From an uncultured Eubacteriales bacterium (GTDB taxonomy: Bacteria > Bacillota > Clostridia > Oscillospirales > Oscillospiraceae), in the NCBI GenBank assembly GCA_900543085.1, contig UQQF01000042.1:1-17667 (forward strand): 17,667 nucleotides of DNA, read 5' to 3'. The notes under the pieces are model-generated. The model was given only the letters and a program-made list of their open reading frames with translations. It did not search any database and was not told where the DNA came from. Each line of letters opens with the position of its first letter. Position 1 is the stretch's first letter. This document shows, piece after piece, positions 1-7,355 of the stretch. Made by a program: the position numbers and the translations under genes.

Positions 1-1
1 C

Positions 2-298
2 GGCCTGCGCGAGATGGTGGACGAGCTGAACCTCCCGGTGCTGTGCTTCGGCCTGAGGACGGACTTCCTCACGCACATGTTCCCCGGCTCGCAGCGGCTG
101 ATGGAGCTGGCCGACTCCATAACTGAGATCAAGACCATCTGCGAGTGCGGCTCCAAGGCCACGGTCAACGCCCGCATCGGAGCCGACGGGAAGATCATCA
201 CCGCCGGCGACCAGATATTCCTGGGCGGCAACGACAGCTACGTCGCCATGTGCCACAAGTGCTGGCGGCGGAAAATAAAAGAGCAGCAGAACAGTTGA
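2..298 (+). CDS. tdk: Thymidine kinase, C-terminal part (gene runs in from the left edge)
   Basis: Type II thymidine kinase, which phosphorylates thymidine to dTMP in the cytosolic salvage pathway. Only the last 98 codons are in the window; the reading frame is open from base 2, so the P-loop and the catalytic Glu lie upstream. What is visible matches the family well: the VDELNLPVLCFGLRTDF segment, FPGSQRLMELAD, and the structural zinc site made by two Cys pairs, CEC (codons at 140 and 146) and CHKC (codons at 251 and 260). The lasso region that closes over the nucleoside lies around GNDSYVAMC. The stop is TGA at 296-298 and a strong hairpin follows. It converges with the protease gene at 442. 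Identification is firm; promoter, start and operon partners cannot be judged. Confidence 0.95.
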   Translation, partial: GLREMVDELNLPVLCFGLRTDFLTHMFPGSQRLMELADSITEIKTICECGSKATVNARIGADGKIITAGDQIFLGGNDSYVAMCHKCWRRKIKEQQNS

Positions 299-310
299 GC
301 GCGCATCGCA

Positions 311-348
311 AAGCAAGAGCGCCGGCCATACGGCCGGCGCTCTTGCTT
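311..348. terminator. Long GC-rich hairpin between convergent tdk and htrA
   Basis: A perfect 17-bp stem (311-327 with 332-348) closes a 4-base loop (ATAC). It starts 12 bases after the tdk stop. There is no long T run on either side, so it is a hairpin-type terminator or mRNA 3' end rather than a textbook intrinsic terminator. Being nearly symmetric it could act on transcripts from both directions. Confidence 0.65.
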
Positions 349-418
349 ACATAAAAGAGGAGTTTGGAAGTAGGAAGGTAATCAGTATTCTTGCTTTGCT
401 GCTGTCTATCTATATAAA

Positions 419-432
419 CTCCGTTGCCGGAG
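419..432 (-). terminator. Weak terminator-like hairpin after the htrA stop
   Basis: Read on the minus strand, CTCCG and CGGAG form a 5-bp stem with a GCAA tetraloop, followed by TTTATAT. It lies 9 bases beyond the protease stop codon. The stem is short, so termination may depend on the larger hairpin at 311-348. Confidence 0.35.
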
Positions 433-441
433 GTTATAAGC

Positions 442-1989
442 TCACGCCGCGGGGGTCATCCCGGAGGGGTCGAGCCTGCCGGAGCCGGAGCCGCTGTCGG
501 AGTTGCTGCCCGTGTCGGTCGGGCGGCTGCCGAAGGTGATGCTGAGAGTCAGGTACTCGCCGGAGCGGTAGACGATGATGTCACAGGTTTCGCCCGCGCT
601 GTGGAAGGTCATCTCCTGCTGCAGATCCGAATAACTCGACACGGTGTAGCCGCCCAGCTCGGTGATGATGTCGCCCTCGCGGAGGCCGGCCGTTTCGGCG
701 GGGCTCCCGGATACGACGGAGGTGACGTAGGCGCCGTCAGGCCAGCCGTAGTACTGCTTGGCGATAGTGATGGGGTTCTCGGCGGTGATGCCCATATAGG
801 CGGGGTCGGCGTTCGGGTCGATGCTGTGGTTGCCGTCGATGACGTCGTTGGCTATGCGCACGGCGTCGTCTATCGGGATGGCGAAGCCGATGCCCTCCGT
901 GCTGCCGCCGGAGCTGGTGGAGTTGGGCTTGGCGGTGACTATGCCGACCACCTGACCATAGGCGTTGTACACGGGGCCGCCGGAGTTGCCCTCGTTGACG
1001 GCGGCGGAAATCTGGAACATGTTGGCCGTGCCCTCATCGGTGGTGATGACGCGGTCGGTGGCGGAGACGATGCCAGGGGTCATGGAGTAGGTCAGCTCGC
1101 CGAGCGGGTTGCCCACGGCGTAGACCGTGTCGCCGACGCGCAGGTCGTCGCTGCTGCCGAGCGTGGCGGCCGTGAGGCCGGTGGCGTCGATCTTGATGAC
1201 GGCCACGTCGTTGTTGCGGTCAAAGCCTATGACCTCGGCGGTGTACTCGGTGGTGTCGTAGCCGCTCTCGGACGAGAACATGACGTTTATGGCGGAGCCG
1301 GTGCTGTACGCTTCCTCAACGACGTGGTAGTTGGTGAGGATGTAGCCGTCCTCGCTTATCACAAAGCCGGTGCCGGAGACGCTGCCCTGCACCTGCATGC
1401 CCCAGACATTGGTGCCGGTTATCGTGCTGGAGACGCCGACGACCTGCTTGAGCGCGAGGTTGTAGTAGATATCGCCGGCAGTCATCGTCTCGCCGGTGTT
1501 GTTGGAGACGCCGGAGCCGTTGGCGGTGGGCGCAGTGGTCTGGGTAATAGGAGGCGTGGTGTCGCCGCTGTCTCCGGCCGCTCCGTTTACGATCACGCCG
1601 CCCACGCCGCCGCCCACCAGGGCGCATACCAGGCAGAGAGCCACGATGGCCGCCGCCGGCATACCGCGGCGCTGCTTCTTCGGCTTTTTCTCCTTGCGCT
1701 GCGTGGCCGGGGAGTAGAAGTTGGCCGACGCGCCCGTGTCGCTCTGGCTGGTGTAATTGGCGTCGCGGTAGCCGGGGTCGCGCTCGGGCTTCCCGTAGCG
1801 GCTTTCTTCCTCGTAGCTGCGTCCGGCGTCAGGCCTTACTATGCGGTAGCTGCCGTCCTCTGCGCTCGCCGGGCTCTCGGAGGCTGCCGTCTCGTCCGCG
1901 GGGACGGAGCCGTCCTCGTCGGCGCTGTCTCCGGACTGCTCGCCGTTGTTTTCATCATAGAGGTTTTTTTCATCATCATATGGATACAT
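442..1989 (-). CDS. htrA: Membrane-anchored HtrA/DegP-type serine protease with PDZ domain
   Basis: Envelope quality-control protease of the trypsin-like S1C family that degrades or handles misfolded exported proteins. The 515-residue product has an acidic, low-complexity cytoplasmic N-terminus (about 1-105), a basic patch, one membrane segment (about 111-134), a linker rich in T, P and N, the protease domain (about 165-375) and one PDZ domain (about 397-487), then a Gly/Ser tail. The catalytic triad is visible: His222 in TNYHVV, Asp261 in NNDVAVIKI and Ser336 in GNSGGPV. The frame is open to another ATG at 2005-2007, but GGAGGT lies immediately after that ATG and 9 bases before the ATG at 1989, so 1989 is the likely start. 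It stands alone between terminators. Which HtrA/HtrB/HtrC paralogue it is cannot be told. Confidence 0.93.
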   Translation of the reverse strand: MYPYDDEKNLYDENNGEQSGDSADEDGSVPADETAASESPASAEDGSYRIVRPDAGRSYEEESRYGKPERDPGYRDANYTSQSDTGASANFYSPATQRKEKKPKKQRRGMPAAAIVALCLVCALVGGGVGGVIVNGAAGDSGDTTPPITQTTAPTANGSGVSNNTGETMTAGDIYYNLALKQVVGVSSTITGTNVWGMQVQGSVSGTGFVISEDGYILTNYHVVEEAYSTGSAINVMFSSESGYDTTEYTAEVIGFDRNNDVAVIKIDATGLTAATLGSSDDLRVGDTVYAVGNPLGELTYSMTPGIVSATDRVITTDEGTANMFQISAAVNEGNSGGPVYNAYGQVVGIVTAKPNSTSSGGSTEGIGFAIPIDDAVRIANDVIDGNHSIDPNADPAYMGITAENPITIAKQYYGWPDGAYVTSVVSGSPAETAGLREGDIITELGGYTVSSYSDLQQEMTFHSAGETCDIIVYRSGEYLTLSITFGSRPTDTGSNSDSGSGSGRLDPSGMTPAA

Positions 1990-2131
1990 GGTCTTCGTAC
2001 CTCCCATGTTTTTTCTTGACGCTTGTAATAATAAAGGCGACTTGTGACATTGTTATGAACAAAGATGGGAAGATATTTTAAATTAAGATTTAGGTTTGAT
2101 TTAGCCGCAGAAACTGCGGCTGCGCAAAGCC
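1990..2131 (-). promoter_or_regulatory. AT-rich upstream region of htrA
   Basis: About 120 bases upstream of the protease gene are strikingly AT-rich against a GC-rich background, especially 2066-2104. A -10-like TATTAT lies at about 2027-2032 on the minus strand without a convincing -35 box. A short inverted repeat, TTGTT-N3-AACAA, sits at 2050-2062, and a small hairpin (2103-2110 with 2114-2121, 8-bp stem, AAA loop) lies further up. The region presumably carries the protease promoter; the exact boxes are not certain. Confidence 0.35.
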
Positions 2132-2168
2132 AAAGGGGGCGGCCGGCAGAGCGCCGGACGCCCCCTTT
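2132..2168 (-). terminator. Intrinsic terminator of the GntR/ABC operon
   Basis: The outer stem pairs GGGGGCG (2135-2141) with CGCCCCC (2159-2165); an inner CCGGC/GCCGG stem has a 5-base loop. A and T runs flank both sides, so it can work in either direction. It begins 13 bases after the permease stop codon, as expected for the end of that minus-strand operon. Confidence 0.8.
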
Positions 2169-2180
2169 TTCAAGCTCCCG

Positions 2181-3947
2181 TCACGCCGCGGACTCATCCA
2201 GCAGACGCAGCTGCGCCCCGTGCTCCAGGAGCCAGTCGTTGGTGCGCACGGACCAGATCGTGGGCACGGTGTAGAACATATAGCTCGCGTCCCTGTACTG
2301 GACGTCTATCTCGATGCGGCAGTCGTAGACGCTGTCATAGTATTCCGCATCCGTGCGGTACCATACGAGGCCGATGGTCTTGTCCTGCATGTCCGGCAGG
2401 ATGCACTCCTGATACAGCTCCAGCGCCTCCTGCTCGGTCAGCTCCAGTATGCTTTCCACCTCGCCTGTCTCGCTGTTGACCGCCGTCACGCGGCCGCCCT
2501 TCACGGTGTTGCCGTTCATGACGACGCCCAGCTCCTTGCGGCCGGCTATGCCCTCGGCGGAGTTCATCAGCTCCTGCATCAGCTCCAGCGTGTCGGCCTC
2601 GCCGTTGGACGCAATGCGGTACTCGCGCACCAGCTTGTCCCCGTTTTTGAGCGTGTAATTCAGGTAGAGATAGATGATGGAGTAGCCGTGCGCGCGGGCG
2701 TATTCGTTCTCGTCGCGCGCCGCCACGGCGCTCTCGTGTATGGCAATAACGGTCTCGATGTTCTCCGGCTCGTCGAAATCCACGCCCACGCCGTCGCCCG
2801 TGACGTGTACGAAGGCCACGTCTGCGGCGTCAGGCACCCGCGACTCATAGCCCGTCACGTCCAGCTCACAGGTGAACACCAGCGCGGCGCAGACCACGCA
2901 CACCAGTGCCCAGCCTATGTACCGCCCTGCGGCGTTGAAGACGGCGAAGCTCTTGTTCACCAGCATTGCGGCGCAGAACCAGCCGAGGAACGCCGCGGCC
3001 GCCATGCACAGGACGTAGACGGCGGCAGGACCGACGCCGTCGGAGGGAGTTTCGCCGAAGGGCAGGGTGTAGAACAGGTTGCCCAGGATGAACGCCGCGG
3101 CAAAAGAGCATATCAGCTGGAACACCGGCCGCAGCGGCGCGATGGCCACCACGTCGCCCGCGCTCTCCATGTTCCGGCGCAGGTACAGCGCGCCCGAGGC
3201 GGGCAGCAGAGCCAGTCCCAGCAGGCCGTAGGCTATGAGATACGGCCAGCCGTACAGCTCGTAGACCCCGGATGCGAGCTTGTTTATGCCCAGGTTCTGC
3301 GATAAGCAGACGAACGGGGAGAACAGGTCGGCGACGCCCGCCCCGGCGGAGACGTAGCCGTAGCAGAACATGCCCGGCACGACCAGAGCCATCTGGCCGA
3401 GCCAGCTGACCACGACTCCGAAGGCCACGAACAGCACCGGCATCACCACTATGTGGCCCGTGAGCTGCGCGCAGAGCACGGCTATGCCGAAGTATGCGAC
3501 CGTCATGAGGCTGACCGCGCCCAGCCACTCCAGCAGCGCGCCCGTGCCCGCAAAGCCGAACAGCGCCTCCTCGGCCAGAGTCGCCAGGAAGACTATGACG
3601 TTCGCCGCGAGCAGCGGCAGCACGCCCGCCAGGGAGAGCGAGACGAACATTGCGCTCCGGCTGACCGGGAGCGCGGAGTAAAACCCCGCCGCCCTGTCCG
3701 AATACAGGTGCGAGAACACGGCCAGCGCCGCGGCGCAGCAGGCTATGGGACAGATGACCTGCGAGGCATCCACCGCCTCCAGCACATAGCGGTTCACGCT
3801 GTCGTTCAGCTCTCCTCCCAGCGCGCTGACGAGGTTCATCGGCAGGACGAGCAGCTGTACGAAGGCGTAGACAGCCCAGATCGGCCAAAAGCGCAGCACG
3901 CTCTTTACCAAGACGCCGCGGTTAAAGAACGATGTCCCGGACTTCAC
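2181..3947 (-). CDS. ABC transporter permease with C-terminal soluble domain (YtrA-regulated type)
   Basis: Integral membrane subunit of an ABC-type exporter, paired with the ATPase just upstream. The N-terminal ~360 residues hold about nine hydrophobic segments and the FYSALPVSRSAMF motif typical of ABC-2-like permeases of this kind. The last ~225 residues are soluble and probably extracytoplasmic; they resemble the domain called DUF6449 found on permeases of YtrA-type cassettes (recalled, not searched). The frame opens at a GTG at 3956, but the ribosome binding site GGGAGG abuts that codon and lies 8 bases before the GTG at 3947, which I take as the start (588 residues). It overlaps the ATPase gene by 26 bp, implying coupled translation. 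The substrate is unknown; relatives act in cell-envelope stress or antibiotic response. Confidence 0.85.
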   Translation of the reverse strand: MKSGTSFFNRGVLVKSVLRFWPIWAVYAFVQLLVLPMNLVSALGGELNDSVNRYVLEAVDASQVICPIACCAAALAVFSHLYSDRAAGFYSALPVSRSAMFVSLSLAGVLPLLAANVIVFLATLAEEALFGFAGTGALLEWLGAVSLMTVAYFGIAVLCAQLTGHIVVMPVLFVAFGVVVSWLGQMALVVPGMFCYGYVSAGAGVADLFSPFVCLSQNLGINKLASGVYELYGWPYLIAYGLLGLALLPASGALYLRRNMESAGDVVAIAPLRPVFQLICSFAAAFILGNLFYTLPFGETPSDGVGPAAVYVLCMAAAAFLGWFCAAMLVNKSFAVFNAAGRYIGWALVCVVCAALVFTCELDVTGYESRVPDAADVAFVHVTGDGVGVDFDEPENIETVIAIHESAVAARDENEYARAHGYSIIYLYLNYTLKNGDKLVREYRIASNGEADTLELMQELMNSAEGIAGRKELGVVMNGNTVKGGRVTAVNSETGEVESILELTEQEALELYQECILPDMQDKTIGLVWYRTDAEYYDSVYDCRIEIDVQYRDASYMFYTVPTIWSVRTNDWLLEHGAQLRLLDESAA

Positions 3948-4818
3948 GTCCCTCACCTCCCAGCTCGTATATGAAGATTTCCTCCAGGGTCAGAGGCACC
4001 GCGTCCACAAACAGCGGCTCGGCGCGCTCGAGCCTGGCGGTGACCGCCTCCGGCGCGCCCCGGACTATGAGCGTCTTCAGCTTGCCGGGGCCGGAGACGT
4101 GCAGCACATCCAGGCCGTCCGGGATGTCCTGCCCGTCGGGCATGACCAGCTGTATCTTGCAGATGTTCTCCTGCAGCTCGGAGAGCTGGCGCTCCAGCAG
4201 CATTTTGCCGTTGTTTATAAAGCCCACCATGTCGCAGACGTCCTCCAGCTCGCGCAGGTTGTGCGAGCTGACCAGCACGCCGGTGCCGTGCTCCGCCACG
4301 TCCGAGAGCAGCAGAGACCAGACCTGGCGGCGCATGACCGGGTCGAGCCCGTCCACCGGCTCGTCCAGCACCAGCAGCTCCGGCCGGAGCGAGAGCGCCA
4401 GCCAGAACGCCGCCTGCTTCTTCATGCCGCGCGAAAAGCGGCGCATGGGCATCTTGCGGTCTATGGGGAAGGCCTCGGCCAGGCGCTCGAAGCGCTCGGA
4501 GTCAAAGCCGGGGTACACGCCCCTGTAGAAGTGCATCATGTCGTTGACGCTCGCCTGCGGGAAGTAAAAGACCTCGTCGGGGATGTAGGCCATGCGCGCC
4601 TTCGCGTCCACGTTCTCAAAGACCGGGACGCCGTCGGCGAGCACCTCGCCGCCGTCCGGGCGCAGTATGCCCGCTATGTGGCGTATGGCCGTGGTCTTGC
4701 CCGCGCCGTTGGGGCCGACAAGGCCGTAGACGGCGCCGGAGGGCACGGTCATGCTCAGCCCGTCCAGCGCCCTGTGGGCGCCGAAGCGCTTCACTACCTC
4801 GACAGCTTCAATTTTCAC
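3922..4818 (-). CDS. ABC transporter ATP-binding protein
   Basis: Nucleotide-binding subunit that powers the adjacent permease. In 298 residues it shows Walker A (GPNGAGKT, 35-42), a signature loop FSRGMKKQ (128-135) departing from LSGGQ as in many ABC-2 exporters, Walker B (LLVLDEP, 148-154), the D-loop GLDP and the H-loop His186 in SSHN. The usual Q-loop glutamine appears to be Asp81 in YIPDE, common in this subgroup as far as I recall. The start is GTG at 4816-4818, preceded by GGTGGAG at a short spacing of 4 bases, and overlaps the end of the regulator gene by 11 bp. It is cotranscribed with the repressor and permease. Confidence 0.93.
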   Translation of the reverse strand: MKIEAVEVVKRFGAHRALDGLSMTVPSGAVYGLVGPNGAGKTTAIRHIAGILRPDGGEVLADGVPVFENVDAKARMAYIPDEVFYFPQASVNDMMHFYRGVYPGFDSERFERLAEAFPIDRKMPMRRFSRGMKKQAAFWLALSLRPELLVLDEPVDGLDPVMRRQVWSLLLSDVAEHGTGVLVSSHNLRELEDVCDMVGFINNGKMLLERQLSELQENICKIQLVMPDGQDIPDGLDVLHVSGPGKLKTLIVRGAPEAVTARLERAEPLFVDAVPLTLEEIFIYELGGEGREVRDIVL

Positions 4819-5182
4819 CGTGCTCCACCGCCCTTTCGTCTATTCTCGCACGGAGCTCGTCCGCCGTCACGCCGAGGTACATAAGCTCCTCGACGGCGTC
4901 GTCAAACGCGCCCAGCAGCTCCGCCCGGCGCGCGCTGTCCGCCCCGTCGGCCTGCCTGGCAAAGCTGCCCTTGCCCGGGACGGAGACGATGTAGCCCTCG
5001 TGCTCCAGCTCACGGTAGGCTCGCTGTATGGTGTTCGGGTTGATTACCAGCTGGCTGGCCAGCTCCCGCACGCTGGGCAGCTTTTCATCCGGCGACAGCG
5101 CGCCGGACACTATGAGCCGCCGCAGCGAGTCCTTGACCTGCTCATATATAGGACGCGAGTCCCGAAAGTTTATGGAAATCAT
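4808..5182 (-). CDS. GntR-family transcriptional repressor, YtrA subfamily
   Basis: A short 124-residue GntR regulator: the winged helix-turn-helix fills residues ~10-75 (PIYEQVKDSLRRLIVSG, LPSVRELA, NPNTIQRAYRELE and GKGSF for the wing), leaving only ~50 residues behind it. This small C-terminal dimer part is the hallmark of the YtrA subfamily, whose members usually repress their own operon with ABC transporter genes, exactly the arrangement here. The start ATG at 5182 follows a GGGGGTGAGG ribosome binding site. It is first in the operon. The inverted repeat at 5200-5218 is the probable autoregulatory operator. The inducer is unknown; cell-wall-active compounds induce several relatives. Confidence 0.92.
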   Translation of the reverse strand: MISINFRDSRPIYEQVKDSLRRLIVSGALSPDEKLPSVRELASQLVINPNTIQRAYRELEHEGYIVSVPGKGSFARQADGADSARRAELLGAFDDAVEELMYLGVTADELRARIDERAVEHGEN

Positions 5183-5199
5183 CGCCTCACCCCCAAACC

Positions 5200-5218
5200 G
5201 TATTAACTAATTTAATAC
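5200..5218 (-). promoter_or_regulatory. Probable operator of the GntR/YtrA-type repressor
   Basis: A perfect inverted repeat, GTATTAA-N5-TTAATAC, spans 19 bases just downstream of the -10 box, over the expected transcription start. Its position would block initiation when occupied. The form resembles YtrA-type operators (inverted repeats with a T/A-rich arm); assignment to this repressor is inference from position. Confidence 0.75.
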
Positions 5219-5222
5219 AGTC

Positions 5223-5252
5223 AGGATACACCCTTCCCGCCGCGCGTGTCAA
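5223..5252 (-). promoter_or_regulatory. Promoter of the GntR/ABC operon
   Basis: On the minus strand a consensus -35 TTGACA (5247-5252) is followed after 18 bases by TATCCT (5223-5228). The start of transcription would fall near 5216, within the inverted repeat, giving a short leader of about 35 bases. Confidence 0.75.
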
Positions 5253-5264
5253 GGGAATTAGAAA

Positions 5265-5301
5265 GCGGCCTTGGGAAATACTCCGGATTTCCCAAGGCCG
5301 C
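5265..5301 (-). terminator. Terminator of the rsmE-ferredoxin operon
   Basis: A perfect 15-bp stem (5265-5279 with 5287-5301) has a 7-base loop. On the minus strand it is followed by TTTCTAATT; on the plus strand a six-T run lies 4 bases after the stem. It begins 15 bases after the stop of the ferredoxin-like gene and shields the next operon's promoter. Confidence 0.85.
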
Positions 5302-5316
5302 AGTCTTTTTTCCGGC

Positions 5317-5985
5317 TCAGCCGACGTTTTGGACGCCTCCGTCCGGGGCGAGCGTTATCACGCTTACAGGTATGCCCAGCGCCCCGGCCGCGGCGCGCAC
5401 CGCGCGCTCCATCCCGCCGCAGCACGGCACCGTCATGCGCGTGAGCGTGACGGACTTCACCTCTCCGGCGGCGAACAGCTCCGTGAGCTTTGCCGCGTAG
5501 TCGCAGCCGTCCAGCTTGGGACAGCCTATCAGCGTGGCCCTCCCGGCCATGTACCTCGCGTGGAAGTCCGGGCAGACATAGCCCGTGCAGTCCGCGGCGA
5601 CCAGGACGTCCGCGCCCTTCAGCCAGGAGGTGTTCGCGCCCACCAGCCGTATCTGCACCGGCCAGCGGACGTCGCTTTTCTCCGCCGGCGCGCAGGTGAG
5701 GGGCTCCGCGGCCGGCGCGCTGCCTTTCAGGTCTTTCAGCGAGCCGAGCGCGGCCATGCGCGCCCTGACGGCGGCCTCGTCGTAGGCCTCGGCCTCGCGC
5801 TCGACGATGCGTATCGCCCCGGCGGGACACTCCGGCAGACAGTCGCCCATGCCGTCGCAGTAGTCGTCCCTTATAAGCCGCGCCTTGCCGCCGCTCATGG
5901 CGATGGCGCCCTCGTGGCAGGCCTCGGCGCACAGTCCGCAGCCTGTGCACTTTTCCTCGTCTATCTCTACGATCCTGCGTATCAT
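5317..5985 (-). CDS. Cys-rich ferredoxin-like protein with conserved C-terminal domain
   Basis: 222 residues of an iron-sulfur protein family that I recognise as conserved in anaerobes but cannot name. A 2[4Fe-4S]-like domain occupies 8-60. The first cluster motif is intact (Cys13, 16, 19, 23). In the second, CDGMGDCLPECP, the second ligand position is Met46, leaving Cys43, 49 and 53. The remaining ~120 residues carry further Cys in motifs DCTGYVCPDF (133, 138), GCPKLDGC (155, 161) and PCCGG (188-189), suggesting another metal or redox site. The ATG start at 5983-5985 shares a base with the rsmE stop (TGATG), with GGTGAG 5 bases before, so translation is coupled. Relatives often sit near hybrid-cluster protein genes, as I recall; an electron-transfer role is inference. 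Confidence 0.75.
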   Translation of the reverse strand: MIRRIVEIDEEKCTGCGLCAEACHEGAIAMSGGKARLIRDDYCDGMGDCLPECPAGAIRIVEREAEAYDEAAVRARMAALGSLKDLKGSAPAAEPLTCAPAEKSDVRWPVQIRLVGANTSWLKGADVLVAADCTGYVCPDFHARYMAGRATLIGCPKLDGCDYAAKLTELFAAGEVKSVTLTRMTVPCCGGMERAVRAAAGALGIPVSVITLAPDGGVQNVG

Positions 5986-6722
5986 CACAGCTCACCTTTA
6001 GCATACATGATAGCCGTCACCGCGACCACGGGGGCGGTCTCGCAGCGGAAGATGCGCTCGCCCATGGAGCAGAGCGTGGCTCCCGCGCCCCTGGCGAGCC
6101 TGGCCTCGGCCAGGCTGAAGCCGCCCTCGGGACCGGTGATGACGCTGGCGCTCTTGAAGTCTCCGGCGCCCTCGATGGCCTCTTTCATCGGCACGCGGTC
6201 GTCGCCCGTCTCGTACATGAAAAGCCGCATGTCGGCCTTCATGGCGGAGTCGAGCATCTCGACGTAGTCGTGGATGTAGTCCACCTGCGGGATCATCCCG
6301 CGCCCGCTCTGCTCGGCGGCGGACTGCGAGATGCGGTTGAAGCGCTCCAGCTTCTTGTCCATGCTGCGGCCGTCCGGCCTGGCGACGCAGCGCTCGCAGT
6401 CGAAGAACACGATGCGCTTCGCGCCCGCCTCGACGCACTTCTGAATGAGGAAGTCCGCCCGCTCGCCCTTGGGCAGGCCCGCGTAGACGGTGACGTCCAC
6501 GTCCGGCTCGCCCTTGCAGGGCACGACCTCGACCACCTCGGCCTCGACCTCGTCCCTGGTGGACGTTATATAGCGGCAGCGGTAGTCCTTGCCCTTTCCG
6601 TCGCAGATGACCAGCTCCTCGCCCGGGCGCAAGCGCAGCACGCGCACGTGCTCCGCGTCCCGGCCGCGTATATAGGCGCGGCCTCCGTCGAGGTTGGTAC
6701 CGAACATGAAAAATCTGGCCAT
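5985..6722 (-). CDS. rsmE: 16S rRNA (uracil1498-N3)-methyltransferase
   Basis: SAM-dependent methyltransferase of the SPOUT (knotted) class that methylates N3 of U1498 in 16S rRNA. The 245-residue product starts MARFFMFG, has a small N-terminal PUA-like RNA-binding part (about 1-70) and the knot domain with ITGPEGGFS near residue 195 and MGERIFRCETAPVVA near the end, the two SAM-binding loops typical of RsmE. The frame is open to 6794, but family length, the GGGGGA ribosome binding site and the leader position support the ATG at 6720-6722. A sigma-A promoter lies ~95 bases upstream. It is the first gene of a two-gene operon with the ferredoxin-like gene. Confidence 0.95.
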   Translation of the reverse strand: MARFFMFGTNLDGGRAYIRGRDAEHVRVLRLRPGEELVICDGKGKDYRCRYITSTRDEVEAEVVEVVPCKGEPDVDVTVYAGLPKGERADFLIQKCVEAGAKRIVFFDCERCVARPDGRSMDKKLERFNRISQSAAEQSGRGMIPQVDYIHDYVEMLDSAMKADMRLFMYETGDDRVPMKEAIEGAGDFKSASVITGPEGGFSLAEARLARGAGATLCSMGERIFRCETAPVVAVTAIMYAKGEL

Positions 6723-6814
6723 TTGTATTCCCCCAGTGCAGTTCTCGCTCATTTGCCCGGAGGGACATGCCCAGGCCGGGACAACGAGGCGCAAGCGCGG
6801 TGTTTACTGAGGCG

Positions 6815-6843
6815 ATTATCTCACATCGCGCACCTTATTTCAA
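6815..6843 (-). promoter_or_regulatory. Promoter of rsmE
   Basis: On the minus strand TTGAAA (6838-6843) and GATAAT (6815-6820) are separated by exactly 17 bases. Transcription would begin near 6808, leaving a leader of about 85 bases before the rsmE ATG. No riboswitch fold was recognised in that leader. Confidence 0.7.
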
Positions 6844-6875
6844 GCGCGGCATAGAATGTTGCGGGAGGAATCCGT

Positions 6876-7355
6876 ATGGACGACAGTGTACTCGCGTCAT
6901 TGCGCGGCTTCAACGGCGTGTGGGGGCGCGTCACGGGCGGGGAGGGCGCGCCGGACTGCACGGCGGAGGATCTGCAGCGGCTGATGTGCGGCGCGGCGTG
7001 CCTTGAAGGCAGCCTGCGCGCGCTGGCCTGCCGCTGCAAAAGCGCGGCGCCGAGGCTCAACCGGCTGGCCGACGGGCAGGCGGGAATAGTCCGGCGGCTG
7101 CGCGCGGAGATCTACCTGCTGACGGGTCAGACCTGCGCGCCCGGCGCGTCCTGTGCCTTCACCCCCTGCACTCTGACGGCGCTGCGCGCAGCTTACATCG
7201 CCGCCGGCGAGAGCGCGGCGGACTTCGCGGCCAGCGCGCGAAACGCGCCAAAGGACACGGCGCGGCTGCTGGATAAGTTCTCCGCAGCCCAGCGCTGCAC
7301 GGAGCGCGAGCTCAAGGAGCTCATTTTGCGCGCGATGGACGCATTTTCTACTTGA
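6876..7355 (+). CDS. Small Cys-rich helical protein, possibly a degenerate ferritin-like protein
   Basis: 159 residues, predicted cytosolic, with no signal peptide or membrane segment. The start ATG follows GGGAGG at 8 bases. The pattern resembles ferritin-like proteins of Clostridia: an N-terminal FNGVWGRV lead, a first helical pair (about 30-85) ending IYLLTGQ where relatives have YFLLTG, and a second pair (about 100-155). The expected metal-binding Asp-Glu-x-x-His is replaced by DGQAGIV (66-72), so the diiron site seems lost. Nine Cys (28, 38, 42, 52, 54, 87, 93, 98, 141) are unusual for that fold. A -10-like TAGAAT at 6852-6857 lacks a clear -35. It is divergent from rsmE, and its stop overlaps the tRNA promoter. 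Function unknown; family assignment is pattern memory. Confidence 0.75.
   Translation: MDDSVLASLRGFNGVWGRVTGGEGAPDCTAEDLQRLMCGAACLEGSLRALACRCKSAAPRLNRLADGQAGIVRRLRAEIYLLTGQTCAPGASCAFTPCTLTALRAAYIAAGESAADFAASARNAPKDTARLLDKFSAAQRCTERELKELILRAMDAFST

Noticed and set aside
424..2019. A long plus-strand frame opposite htrA
   Set aside because: Shadow of the protease gene: repetitive Gly/Ala/Val content and no recognisable motif. Similar shadows opposite the permease, serpin, cinA, thiI and comM were dismissed for the same reason.
2050..2062. TTGTT-N3-AACAA inverted repeat upstream of htrA as a regulator site
   Set aside because: Five-base arms in an AT-rich stretch arise easily by chance, and no matching regulator is encoded nearby. 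It is mentioned only within the intergenic description.
2056..2079. Eight-codon plus-strand frame upstream of htrA as a leader peptide
   Set aside because: It has no ribosome binding site and points away from the neighbouring minus-strand genes.
6723..6794. Extension of rsmE upstream of 6722
   Set aside because: The added residues do not belong to the family, and a ribosome binding site precedes the internal ATG.
6855..6862. A second GCAACATT motif (minus strand) as another target of the ECF sigma factor
   Set aside because: The sequence at the expected -10 distance is a poor match, and one 8-base match in a window this size is expected by chance. The better sigma-A promoter at 6815-6843 explains rsmE.
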